From the NCBI GenBank assembly GCA_012932865.1, contig SAXG01000093.1:62001-126000 (forward strand): a stretch of 64,000 nucleotides of DNA. Direction: 5' to 3'. Within the stretch, counting starts at the first letter, position 1; each line of letters opens with the position of its first letter. The notes beneath the pieces are model-generated. The model made no database searches. It worked only from the letters and a program-made list of their open reading frames with translations, and had not been told where the DNA came from. Positions 11,001-21,000 of the stretch are shown piece after piece. The DNA comes from Amylostereum areolatum (taxonomy: Eukaryota > Basidiomycota > Agaricomycetes > Russulales > Stereaceae). The position numbers were made by a program, and so were the translations under genes.

Positions 11001-12220
11001 TTGCCGCTCCACTCCACCCACATGACCCGCCACAAGCGCCCTGGGAGCATGTATCCATCGACTTTGTCATGCCGCTCCCAGTCTCGGATGGAAAAGACGC
11101 CATCTGCAATGTGAACTGCATGGGTACCAAGCAGGTTGTATTCTGGGCCACGACCAAAGACCTAACGGAGGACGAACACGCCTTTGAGTACCTACGCGAG
11201 GTGGTCCCCCATCATGGAATTCCTAGAAAGATCGTCAGCGACCGTGGCAGCGTGTTTGTCTCCAAATTCACCACGGCATTGTTCCAACTGTTAGGCATTG
11301 AAGGGAACCCGTCCACGGCGTATCACCCTCAGACGGACGGACAGACCGAACGCTCCAACATGACCATGGAAAACTACCTTCGCATCTTCGTCAATCAACG
11401 ACAGGACAATTGGACACGTTACCTCCCACTTGCCATGACTGCGCTCAACAACATGGTCCATAGTTCGATTGGGATGTCTCCCAACTTTGCCAACTATGGT
11501 CGGGAACTCTACCTGGGGACAAACCCTCGACGTGAGACAGACAACCCATCGGCGAACGAGTTTGCACAACGCATGCGAGACATCTATGAGGAAGCCCGCT
11601 CTGCGCTAAAGGCAGCACAGGACGATCAAAAGCGCTTTTACGATCGCAAGAAGGACGAACCAATAGATTACAAAATTGGCGACTTCGTCTGGCTGGAAGC
11701 CAAGACCAGAGATGGCCAAACCGTAATCAAAACGGCACGTCCTATGCAAAAGCTAGATGACAAGCGCTTTGGTCCTTTCGAAATCCTGGAAAAAGTCGGA
11801 GCATCGGCTTACAAGCTTCGCCTCCCTACATCCTGGTCACGAAAACATCCGGTCTTCAACGAGTCCCTCCTATCTCCACACAACGGTCCCGCCTTTGACA
11901 ATCAGAAAGCACCTACACCTCCACCGCCAGAGTTAGTCCAAGGAGAGGAAGTCTATGAGGTCGAAAAGATTATAGACTCCAAGAAGGTTGGTCGCGGCTT
12001 CAAGTACCTCGTCAAATGGAAAGGCTACCCAGACAATGACAATACTTGGGAGCCTCTCACCAATCTCCAGAATGCCAAGAAACGCATTGACGACTTCCAC
12101 CGTGAACATCCGGGTGCCCCGAAACCTGCACGCCTTAATCGTTGGAAACTCCTGTCGGAGGAAGAAACTGGATCTGATTACGACGAGGACGTCGAATCTA
12201 AGGAAGGGGTGATGTCATGA
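8045..12220 (+). CDS. pol: Pol polyprotein (PR-RT-RH-IN-chromodomain)
   Basis: 1391 codons without interruption. The protease has LLDSGCTGSCIN with the Asp near residue 219. Reverse transcriptase has YLDD at about 576-579, and RNase H follows (VEADSSDYATGAVLSQ). Integrase has an HHCC zinc region (GHPGRYKTHELI, ETCQ) and catalytic Asp1006, Asp1066 and Glu1102; the last two are 35 residues apart, the D,D35E form. A chromodomain near 1303-1355 (YEVEKIIDSKK, YLVKWKGYPDNDNTWEP) keeps the aromatic cage and may steer integration to methylated histones. Expressed presumably as Gag-Pol by -1 frameshifting. It ends inside the 3' LTR. Odd point: after DAICNV the usual VVVDRLTK segment is replaced by NCMGTKQVVFWATTKDLT. 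Confidence 0.93.
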   Translation: MRGLTMYTASEAQVSVSRSSGFVAPRWPGSRLHMRIVESDCTTTGDIPIMTSLTDSIGTGTRPVVILDTQASICEPSALDMASVSASVLDTALDTDSVLDMDPVKSGTTPCDGRGTAPKSCYMAPGTAQWTLRRLREDKPESAIAILRIWTHHRRRDEATYEAIKEITGMGDELACQALLELATPMQFIRSASAKEQTVIPTQLVVDSKRIVKALALLDSGCTGSCINTKFVQENHIPTRRTARPIPVRNADGTLNTGGPITEYVTLRLNIQDHEENIDLAVSNLGDTDLFIGHEWLKKHNPHIDWKSGSIEFDRCPVSCSRPPPLLNIDEDEEEEEEPVHMEKDEQLFAFDWDGYKATYHIRTHASDIAIEEHAKKKEQTFSERVPTVYHEFKDIFDKDDFDKLPERRPWDHAIELTPNFKPVDCKVYPLTLDKQKQLDAFLEENLRSGRIQPSKSPMASPFFFIKKKDGSLRPVQDYRKLNEMTIKNRYPLPLIQELVDKLKGARHFTKLDVRWGYNNVRIKEGDEWKAAFRTNKGLYEPTVMFFGLTNSPSTFQAMMNDLFKDLIHQGVVVVYLDDILIFTHTLEEHRRIVKEVLRILRENKLYLKPEKCEFEKAEIEYLGMIVGGGRVRMDPAKVAAITNWPAPKTKKQLQSFLGFCNFYRRFIKDFSGIAHPMTKLTGKTEWVWDTPQQEAFEELKRRITSQPVLAIPTDDGQFRVEADSSDYATGAVLSQQQDNGKWHPVAFLSKSLSEAERNYEIYDKELLAIMTALEEWRQYLMGARQEFEIWSDHRNLTYFRKAQKLNRRQARWLMELQEYHCTLLHKPGKTMGKPDAISRLAGLEKGEKDNENIVLLKPELFRALNHAGIITNGPDNVFIERIQEATLLRDHAVERALALKVKGWLEHADGTITWQHRLYVPRDKGLRADIIQAHHDGPLVGHPGRYKTHELITRNYWWPAIRDDVRKYVEGCETCQCTKIRHDRIAAPLHPHDPPQAPWEHVSIDFVMPLPVSDGKDAICNVNCMGTKQVVFWATTKDLTEDEHAFEYLREVVPHHGIPRKIVSDRGSVFVSKFTTALFQLLGIEGNPSTAYHPQTDGQTERSNMTMENYLRIFVNQRQDNWTRYLPLAMTALNNMVHSSIGMSPNFANYGRELYLGTNPRRETDNPSANEFAQRMRDIYEEARSALKAAQDDQKRFYDRKKDEPIDYKIGDFVWLEAKTRDGQTVIKTARPMQKLDDKRFGPFEILEKVGASAYKLRLPTSWSRKHPVFNESLLSPHNGPAFDNQKAPTPPPPELVQGEEVYEVEKIIDSKKVGRGFKYLVKWKGYPDNDNTWEPLTNLQNAKKRIDDFHREHPGAPKPARLNRWKLLSEEETGSDYDEDVESKEGVMS

Positions 12221-12669
12221 ACGGTCTATAATTTTCTTTTTACTTTACATCGGTTACACGCTTTAGGACTTATCGACTTATCACCGGTCCGGCTCCACCT
12301 TGGCCCAGACCCGGCTCATCTATATCCCGCCCGGACCCACGTGACTCATCTCGGTCCGGGTCTGACTCCTTTCTCTTGACTCATGCTGTACGATACTGAC
12401 TCATGCTGTGCTCTTTTACATACGACTGCTTACTTATACTTGGTCTGCTTACTGATCGCCGTGTATTGGTTGCTTACCTAAGTCTCTCTCCTCTTGTGTA
12501 TATAAGGCTCGCTCTCGCTGTACATATTCCTTATCTCGAGCTAGTCAATTCTACCGACTTTGCTTGCTTTCCCTTGTCTGTCGCCGTGTCTGATCGGCTC
12601 CCCTCTGTCGTCCTCTTCCTCTGTCAGCTTTGTCGTAACTTGGTGCTGTCGCACTAGTCGTTGCTGACA
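12200..12669 (+). repeat. Polypurine tract and 3' LTR of Gypsy copy 1
   Basis: AAGGAAGGGGTGA at 12200-12212 is the plus-strand primer tract directly before the LTR (12213-12669, 457 bp). The pol stop codon lies a few bases inside the LTR. The right target-site copy ACGCG follows at 12670-12674. Confidence 0.9.
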
Positions 12670-14983
12670 ACGCGCGCATGACATCGACCCACTTGTCGAA
12701 TCCTTCGGGTCGGATGGCGAGGTCCTTGGGGTGCACGCCATCCACGAATTTGACGAGGACGTCGCCATCGTCCCGCCACACCATCTGGACCTGGTCCTGA
12801 CGCGCGCGGATGGCCTCCGGGGACGCGTTCAAATCCGGCACCGCTTGCAAATCAAGCCGCATAAACTCAAGCCGGAACTCGTTCACGGAGAGCTCCCACA
12901 CGACCTCTGCCCAGAGGGTGTGCTGGACCGCTAAAGCGTCGGACGTGACGGCCAGGCCTCTCCAATTGACCGAGCAACCCGGGGAGTAAGGCGCGAAGCC
13001 TCCGTGCACCCCAAAGCGGACGTTGATGTCTATGCGGTCAGCGAGGCGCCGCTCCCTCTGCTTGGGAGCCTCTTTTTGAGCTCGAGAGGACTTTTTGCGG
13101 GGGGGCAGTTCTGCCGGTTCGACGGCGTCGCGAGAAGACGAGGGCCTTTTGCCCAAGCCTTGATGGCTGAGGGGTACCAAAGGGGGAGGAGAAGGGAGGC
13201 GAGCAATGTCTTGTCGAGAGGAGCGAGGCTGGTAGTGGGCCTTGGGGTCAGCCGCGAGACGCACATACTTGCCCTCAAGGGCGATCTTCCACTGCTTGGC
13301 CGTCATCTGCGCACCGGCAGCTTCAGCCTTCGTCACGGTAACGTTGACCCAGTCCCGTATGCGAAGCCAGTTGTGCAACCACGCATGCACTTGTTGGCTA
13401 GACCCCACGAACATAGCTACGGGGGGGAGCGAAAACGTTGCAGGTAGCTCGACCTTGTGGGCCTTGAGGTTCGGGAGGGATGTGAGAGCTCGAACCCATA
13501 TTTCGTCGAATGGAGGAGCCCATTCCGGGCGCGGGGGAAGGACCACGACAAATGTGCGTTTGTTTGTCAAGGTTGGGGAAGGTCGGACGGGGAGAGCATT
13601 GGCGCGGAGGGTTGAGTTCGCGAGTAAGGGAAGTGCGGGTGCAGTGCGTGCGGGGAGCGAGGACGTGGGTGGAGGCCGCACGTAGCCTGAATCCTCCTGC
13701 AAAATGACCTGAGAGACGGCGACAGAGGGACGATTCGTGAGCATGTGCCTCTTGAGCTGGTTTTGGACGGAAGCCATGGTGGTGTCTAAATTGGCGGCGT
13801 CCAGCCAACTCGGGGCGGCGACGTTGACTTGCCCAATGCGCTCAGTCCGTGTAGAGCTAAAAAAATCGTCCGCCGCCCAGACAGGCTCCCGGACGTCGAA
13901 GGCAAACTTGGTGGTCTTGGTGAGGGTGTGACGAGGGCGGACCCACCACACCGGAATGCCAAGAGCGAATAGGCGTTCCACGACAGCCAACTGTGAGGTT
14001 ATGGCGCCTCTAACGTCGACGGGGTAGTAGGGTTTGTCGAGGGCTTCCGCTAAGCTCCTGTCCCACCTCGGCTTCAGACAGCGATAATAATCGCACCACG
14101 CCCGGACTTCGATGATGATCCGTTGAGCTTCGCGATGCCACAAGATGGCGTCCATGAGACTCAAGGCAGAATCCACGAGTTTGTCCACCGCGCGACTGAG
14201 GCGCACGACTTTTTGCCGCACGTACGTCCGGGCGGGATGGTCGGCGTCGGGATAGCGAGCTTGTGCCATGTCCAGCGCGATCACCGAAGCTTCCTTTGCA
14301 GCTCGCCTCAGGCGAGCGGGCACCTCTTGGTCGACACGGCCGAAGGGACCGTCGTCCGTGTGAAACGCCATGGTCCACGCTGTTGCAGGGAGGGAGTCCC
14401 ACACGCAACGTGGATCTGACCACGTGTAGAGCGCAGCGTCGGGATCTTCACTTTGGGACCAAGGACGGCGAAATGAAGCAGAGGAAGGAGGATCGGGCCA
14501 AAGGCGAAAGCACGAGAGGTTGCGGATCTTGGAGCGGACGGCAGGATTTAGGGGTGCGACGACGAGATGTGGCTCCGACGGATCCCAGACTTGTGGCCAT
14601 TTTGTATGCTCGTGCGCGCCGAGCATACCATCGCTGCGGTAAGAGAAAATTTCCCCGGCTCGGTGCCAAGGCATTTCGGGAATCCAGTTGGCGTTGGGGG
14701 ATGATATGAAGAAACGACCGTTGGAGTGGGGGGCATCTGCGAGGACAATACAATCGGCCGCGGTGTAGGCATCTTGTGCGGGATCGAAACGACGAACGTC
14801 CGCATAGGTGATGGAGGACGCTGTGCGGAGATCGAGGGGAGTGGGGTCTCTGTGTTTAACATCAGGAATGGCGACGTAAGAGGGAAAGGAGGACACTTAC
14901 GGAGGTGGGGCGTCGGGCTGGGCGGAGGACGAGTTGAGCGCCGAACCCGCGGGGTCTGACGGTGACGGAAGGGGTGTGGACAT

Positions 14984-15513
14984 GGAAAGGATAGTTGGGA
15001 GGCTTGAGAACTACAGGGAAGGTCGATCAGAGAGACAGTCTGTCAGTAAGACGTGCGGGACGGCGACACGACGAACTTGGCTGGTGAGGTCAAGGCCGGG
15101 GGTCTTGAAGCTTGAAGTGTGAACGTCACTTGACCGTCGCGGTGGGGCTTCGTGGCCTTCCCAACTCCAACGAGAATGGTCTTAAAGACTATTCAAGGAG
15201 AAGCGGGCTCTGTCTGAAAGACAGAAGGCGGTTGAAGGGACGAGGGACGACGGCGGACCTGGTGGGAAGGACACTGCAATAGAAAAGAGGTGAACATGGG
15301 GGTATTGATGTGAGAGAGACTAACCTGTTTAGCAGCGAAATCGCCTGGCGAGTCGAACCGATAGGGACATAGAGGGAGGATGGGGTTCAAAGGCTGTTGG
15401 CCGACGACAAAGACGGGGTTGAGGGTGAGAAACACTTAGTGGACGCTTGTGGACGCGCGAAATCTCGCGAAGTCAACTTGTTCTCACGGTAGGGGCCGGC
15501 GGCGCAACCACAC
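14984..15513. other. Intergenic, no supported gene
   Basis: Upstream region of the 815-aa gene. A minus-strand ORF (15193-15435) encodes a plausible-looking but unconfirmed peptide. Two GTCTTNNAAGAC-like palindromes (15178-15190 and 15211-15223) lie here. Nothing else is identifiable. Confidence 0.4.
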
Positions 15514-16193
15514 TTAGGGCCTGTTCGGTAAACTTGTGGAGTTGCCAGTTGCCGACAACTCACTGTAAATTGTCACGTGTCGGCAACTGCTGACACGAAT
15601 CAATAACATCATATCGCGCCCCATCCCGACCGTCGCCGTCATGCGGGCCTGTCTGGTCACGGTCAACATCATCGCGCTCACTGCTCCTCACAGTGAGGAA
15701 CGATGTTTTGGAGTGAGTTCCAATTGTACAGAAAATGTGACCAAAGATCTATCAGCATTATAATCTACCATATCATGTAAACCTTGGGGGTTTGGAGAAA
15801 AAGGTGTTGCTCGCTGTTGCTGACAGCGAGGAAGACGAGGCCGACGGCGGGGAGCACGGCGGTCTGCCACAGGAAGGCGGGCGATGACACGAGTGATTTG
15901 TGTCAAGAGTTGCCGCCACGTGACAAATTAGAGGTCACTGCAGCTTCGAAAGTTTACTGAACAGGCCCTTAGCGACGCGACTTTCTCTCTTTCCTTCACG
16001 CACACGTTCCATCTGCCCGGTGGCCGCTTCAACGCTGGACTTTCTGTCAACGCTGGATTTCCGCCAACGCCAACCTTCAAGCTACGTCAACGTTCGCGGA
16101 TGGTGAAGAGTTGGGAGATCGGAGGGACGAGACACGCGATGGCGTCTGTCTTTAAGACAGAACGTACCCCTGCGAGGGATCGTCTTTAAGACG
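15178..16193. repeat. Dispersed interrupted palindromes GTCTT-N-AAGAC
   Basis: GGTCTTAAAGACT (15178-15190), TGTCTGAAAGACA (15211-15223), TGTCTTTAAGACA (about 16147-16159) and CGTCTTTAAGACG (about 16181-16193). A further looser form, GTCTTTTCAAGAC, occurs near 28337 downstream of the KDZ gene. They could be transposase or regulator binding sites; spacing is irregular. Confidence 0.4.
15517..15968. mobile_element. Tourist-like MITE (PIF/Harbinger type)
   Basis: 452 bp with inverted ends GGGCCTGTTCGGTAAACTT and its near-perfect reverse complement at 15950-15968 (one mismatch), flanked by TTA on both sides (15514-15516 and 15969-15971). TTA target duplications and GGGCCTGTT-type ends are typical of PIF/Harbinger MITEs. 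There is no coding capacity. It must depend on a transposase elsewhere. Confidence 0.85.
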
Positions 16194-16720
16194 GTCTGCA
16201 CGGGGGTTTGCAGGCCACATCGCTTTGCGTGGGGCGACTTCCCGGAAGATTCTGGTGGGTCCCACTCGCACTGGAGGTTGTGCCTATCTGACCTACCATT
16301 CTCGAAAGAAACCAGACGGCGCACGTCCCGCCTATTGCCCACACTGTGCGATAGACAAACTTGAATCATGTGTCAAGGATGTGAACTACGTACATATCAC
16401 TCAGCCGATCGCCTGCCCCGTGGTTTCTGACTCCTGGTGGTAGGCCTGTATCTCGGTGCTAGCGGACACGCAAATGCGCACAAAGTCGAGTCAAACAGCT
16501 ATGGAGAGGTCGGTGAGTGGATCTCGTCTCATGGGTTGTTCCGATCTAAGAGTGTCGGCTCGAGTGCGTTGCAGACGTCCGGTGGTCGATGTACCGTGGA
16601 GCTGGCACCAAAACGAAATTCAACCCAGGCACGGCAAGCTGACGTTTAAGATATAAAGGCCGGGCTTTTCTTTGGGAGGACCTCTTGCACGCGTGGCGTT
16701 CACATCCCAGACACCTCAGA

Positions 16721-17084
16721 ATGACGGACGAGCAGAGAATCGCGAACATGCGCATTGTCGCCGAGATCGATGCATTATTGGACTGCCAGCCCCGGTACGT
16801 GATTCGACGTCGCTCGACGGAGTGTTGATTAACCGAGGACGCAGGGACTGGAAGAAATTCTATGAGCTCTGCGCCTTGCTGCCTCCCGTACGGGCGGAGG
16901 CGGGTCGATGGCAGTTCCACCCGGGGTGGCATGGGTATGGGCGGACGGACGGCGAGTCTGTGGAGCCATATTGGTGTGGGTTGCAGAAGGAGCAGAGCGG
17001 TAAGTACACTCATCTGAGAGTGCACATCCGGGCTGACGTTGAGAATCAGCGGCGCCGCCGCCGCCGCCGAAGGGGAGATTGTGA
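16721..17084 (+). CDS. Hypothetical protein, 87 aa, three exons, 5' of the KDZ gene
   Basis: Exons 16721-16794, 16845-16999 and 17050-17084 total 264 nt (88 codons). Introns are GTACGT..GCAG and GTAAGT..TCAG. The protein starts MTDEQRIANMRIVAEIDA, has a Trp-rich centre (GRWQFHPGWHGYG, EPYWCG) and ends in a poly-Pro run from a CCG repeat. The family is not recognised. It lies 204 bp upstream of the KDZ transposase in the same direction, so it may be a passenger gene of that transposon (inference). The ends of the transposon were not found. Confidence 0.6.
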
Positions 17085-17624
17085 GGGGGGAGGGGGTGGA
17101 TCGAGGATCGGGGAATTGGAAATGTGTAATCGGAGCGAAATACTGAATGTGAGACATACCACTAGCAACGGGGTGATCGGGGAAAGATTTCAGGACAGGA
17201 GCAGAGCAAATTGGATGCACAGATGATGCAGGGGAAATGCGTCGAGTGACCGCTGACGCAGCAGCTCTCCTACGCATCGACGTCTACCATGTCAGAAGGC
17301 GGCACACCTCACAACTTCCTCCCAGCGGCGAGCGAGAAGACAGTCGACCATCCGGCCTTGACGGGCTCGGGTGTTGCATCCCGGCGGGTCTTGGCCACGG
17401 CTCCACGAACACCGGTGAAAAGCACACCTTTACCTCAAGGCCTGAACTCTCGACTGGGTGCGATGCCTCAAACGCCGGTGAAGGGGGTGGGCTTCTCTCA
17501 AGCACTAACCTCTAGACTGGGTGGAATGGCTGCGACTCCGCGGAAAGCGTGGGGGAGCGGGACTCAAGGAGCGGTTGTGGGAAAGAGCTTGGGCGGGCAT
17601 CAGGCTAGCGCGAAGCCCAACAAA

Positions 17625-18044
17625 TGTCAGAAACGCAGTTTATGAGACCGATGAACCGCCTAAGTCGCGACGATGGGAGGAGCGAGAAGAAAATAGATTC
17701 GAGAGTGCCGGGGTCTAGGGTAGTGCAACGTGCGCTACAGTACCGTATGACGAGATGGACAGTCTAGGGAAAAGGGAAGAGAAACACTGTCCTTATATAC
17801 AAGTGGGTACGATGGTGCGATGCGATGCAATAGTGGTGCGAGCGGGGGGAACAATAAGAAAGGAGTCATGGGGCGGAGGACAAAGGTCCGGAGCAATGAT
17901 GTCATAGATAAGGATGCGGAACCCCGCTCGGAAGTCCGGGCAATGACGTCGTTGAAGCATGTGATGCAAGGGAAAGTCATGTGCCGTGACGCGTCGCGTG
18001 TACGAGGTCTGCAAACGAAGAGAGAAATGGAGCGATCCGTGACA
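17625..18044 (-). repeat. 3' LTR of Gypsy family 2
   Basis: 420 bp, read on the minus strand as TGTCACGGAT..TTTCTGACA. Its inner edge is preceded (minus strand) by the purine tract AAAGGGGGGGTAA at 18045-18057, the plus-strand primer. Matches the other LTR base for base by eye. Confidence 0.95.
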
Positions 18045-21000
18045 TTACCCCCCCTTTAAGACGCGCTTTCGCCTGGAGCGCAATGTCATCTGCAAGGGTA
18101 GATGCGAGGAAATCGTCAAAGGAGATGCCGAGGGAACGTACAGGGCGGGGCGCATTTGGATGGCGTTTGTGGAAGGCGTCGATCATGTCGGTGACTTTTG
18201 AGAGCGAGGAGCGAGGGAGCCAGGTATTCTCAGAGTCAGGGTAGCCTGCCCACTTGACGAGGTATTGTATGCCTTTCTTGTTACGGGTCGGCTTCGAGTC
18301 GATGATGTCTTCAACGTCATATTCTTCTTCGTCATCAACAAGGTCAGGCGGCGGTTGTTCATAGTTTGGACCGTGTGCCGTTGTCTCCTTGTACGCGGTG
18401 AGCAGCGAAGCATGGAAGACTGGGTGGATTCTCCACGTCTTCGGCAGCTTCAGGCGGTAGTTCACTGGGCTAATGATGTCAACGATCTCGAAGGGTCCAA
18501 ATCGTTTGGCAGCAAGCTTAGCTTTCGGCCTCGTCGTCTTCAGGTTTTTGCCTTCGAGCCAGACCTTGTCTCCGACGGCGAACAGTGTCGATTTGCTGAT
18601 CGTGTCACCATGTAGTGCTTCATTAAGTCGGATGCGAGGGCAAGGCTGGCCTTGATCTCCTGTCGGACTTCTTCAAGTTGACGGAGGCGTTCTTCAACTG
18701 CAGGGACCTTTGAGGACGGGTTTACGGATGGGTACATCTTGGGGAGGAAGCCATAGAGGACTTCAAAGGGGGCCTTTCCGGTAGCTGCATGGGTGCGGGA
18801 GTTGTGAGAAAACTCGAAGAAGGGCAGCCACTTCACCCAGTCATCTTGACGGTAGTTGCAGAATACTCGCAGGAACTGCTCAAGATTCTGGTTTTCGCGT
18901 TCGGTCTGGCCATCTGTCTGTGGGTGGTACGCTGTGCTAAGGGCAGACTTGATCCCAAGCTTCTCGTTGAGTGTACGCATTACCTGCCCAGCAAATTGGG
19001 GTCCACGATCCGAGATGATCTTGTCCGCCAAGCTGTAATGTCGGTATACCTTATCGAAGAGAATGTCGGCCGTGCCATCGCTGGTGATCTTCGTTGTACA
19101 TGGGGTGGTAACCACCATCTTGGTGAGGCGATCAACCACAACGTTGACGGCATTATAGCCTTCGCAGTCAGGGAGCTCGACAATGAAGTCGGTAGAGATG
19201 ACGCCAAATGGTCGGTCGGGTACTTCGTTCGGGATCATGTCGACGTGGGGTCGGCTGCTCTGTGTCTTTGTCGACTGGCAGGTTGCGCATCCTGCTACGA
19301 AGTCGCGGACGAAGACAGACATGCCAGGCCACCAATATTCATGACTCACAAGTTCGTAAGTCTTGAAGCGACCAGGGTGTCCAGCCAGGGGCGATTCATG
19401 GTACATTTTGACAATGTCGCGTCGCAACCCGTCGTCTGCAGGGACATATACCTTTCCTCTAAACAGGACCAGGCCTTCTTCGTAGTTCCACTCTTGAAGG
19501 TTCTTAACGAGTGTACGTGGTCCATTCCGTAAGATGGCATCCAGAGCTTGAACGACCTCAATGTCCTTGGTCTTGCAGTCGCGGATACGTCGTCGGAGTT
19601 CGACATCGCCGAGGGAGGTTACTGCTCCTGGCCTTGTTGCACGTATCTGGAAGTACTTGGGGTCGAGCAAGATACGCTCCTTGTTGTCGTTCTCAACGCC
19701 CTGCTTGTGATCAGGTCGTCTGGACATTGGGTCTGGGCGATGGGATACTCCTGGTTTGTGAACGAGCGCGAAGTCAAATCGAGTGAGGAATAGAGCCCAA
19801 CGTGCCTGTCGGCGGCTCAGCTTCTGTGCCGTCTTGAAGTGCTCCAGGTTCTTGTGGTCTGTCCAGATTTCGACGGTGTCGGGGGCGCCTTCGAGGTAGT
19901 GGCGCCAGGCTTCGAGCGCACGGATGATCGCGAGTAGCTCCTTGTCGTAGATGTCGTAGTTGCGTTCCGGTTCCGATAGGGCTTTGGACAGATACGCCAC
20001 TGGATGCCAGTGACCGTCGTCACCTTTCTGCGAGAGTATACCTCCAGTAGCAAAGTCCGAGGCGTCAACTTCGACAAGGTAGGGTTTCCTTGGATCAGGC
20101 ATAACTAAGACAGGGGAGGAGGTGAACGCAGCTTTAAGTGCGTTAAACGCCGTCTGGCATTCCGTCGACCAATTCCATGTGCAGTCCTTCTTTGTCAGGT
20201 CGAATAGAGGTCGTGCGATCTTGGAGAAATCCTTGATGAAGCGTCGGTAGAAATTACCAAATCCGAGGAAGGATTGTACATCCTTGACCGTCCGGGGTGT
20301 CGGCCAGTCCTGGATACCAGCTACCTTGATGGGGTCCATGGCGATCTTGTCGTGTGAAATAATGAGTCCGAGGTATTCAACGGAGTCCTGCTCGAAGACA
20401 CATTTCTCATGGCTTAAGGAACAGGTCATTGTCTTGTAGGCGTTGGAGAACCTGTCGCCCTATGGCACGATGTTCCTCCATAGTTCGAGTGAATACGAGG
20501 ATGTCGTCCATGTAGATGATGACTTTGCCCGAGTCGATAAGGTCCTTGAAAAGTTCGTTCATCATTGCCTGGAACGTCGCGGGGGAGTTCATAAGGCCGA
20601 AGAACATCACCGTAGGTTCAAAGAGGCCACGATTCGTCTTGAACGCAGCCTTCCACTCGTCGCCTTCCTTGATGCGGACATTGTTGTACCCCCAGCGGAC
20701 GTCCATCTTGGAGAAGATCTTTGCACCTTTGAGGCGGTCAACAATTTCTGAGATCAGCGGCAAGGGGTACTCGTTTTTGATGGTACCCTTGTTCAGCTCT
20801 CGATAGTCCTGTACAGGCCGCAGCTTCCCATCTTTCTTTTTGACGAAGAAGAACGGACTTGCCTGCGGTGATTTCGATGGGCGAATGTAGCCCTTCTTCA
20901 GGTGGTCGTCGAGGAAGGTATCGAGCTCGATCTGCTCGGAGGGGGAGAGCGGGTAGATCTTACAGGGCTTGGGTTCGAAGCCGTCCTTCATGTCGATGGC

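Larger units (their letters stand above)
5155..12669 (+). mobile_element. Ty3/Gypsy chromovirus, copy 1 (family 1), full length
   Basis: A 7515-bp element with 457-bp LTRs beginning TGTCATGAAC and ending TTGCTGACA, flanked by the direct repeat ACGCG (5150-5154 and 12670-12674). The internal order is self-primer site, upstream ORF, gag with CCHC knuckle, and pol with protease, RT, RNase H, integrase and chromodomain. That order and the chromodomain place it in the chromoviruses. The LTRs differ at three positions I can see (about 0.7%), so the insertion is fairly young. It lies inside a minus-strand gene. Pol has no visible lesion, so this copy could be autonomous. Confidence 0.95.
4965..14983 (-). 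pseudogene. 815-aa hypothetical gene split by a Gypsy insertion
   Basis: Exon 1 is 14983-14901 (starts MSTPLPSPSDPAGS). After a GTAAGTG..CACAG intron, exon 2 begins at 14849 and is open to 12670, where the 3' LTR of Gypsy copy 1 begins. On the other side the same frame resumes at 5149 and stops at TGA 4965-4967. Counting the 5-bp duplication once, 83+2180+185 nt is 816 codons, in frame, so the gene was intact before insertion. It contains an Arg/Trp-rich helical region and FALGIPVWWVRPRHTL, a pattern I associate with an uncharacterised protein type common in Agaricomycetes (memory, not searched), and a basic KKSSRAQKEAPKQRERRLADR stretch. With the element in place the reading frame enters the LTR after VDVMRA and ends within it. 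Confidence 0.8.
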
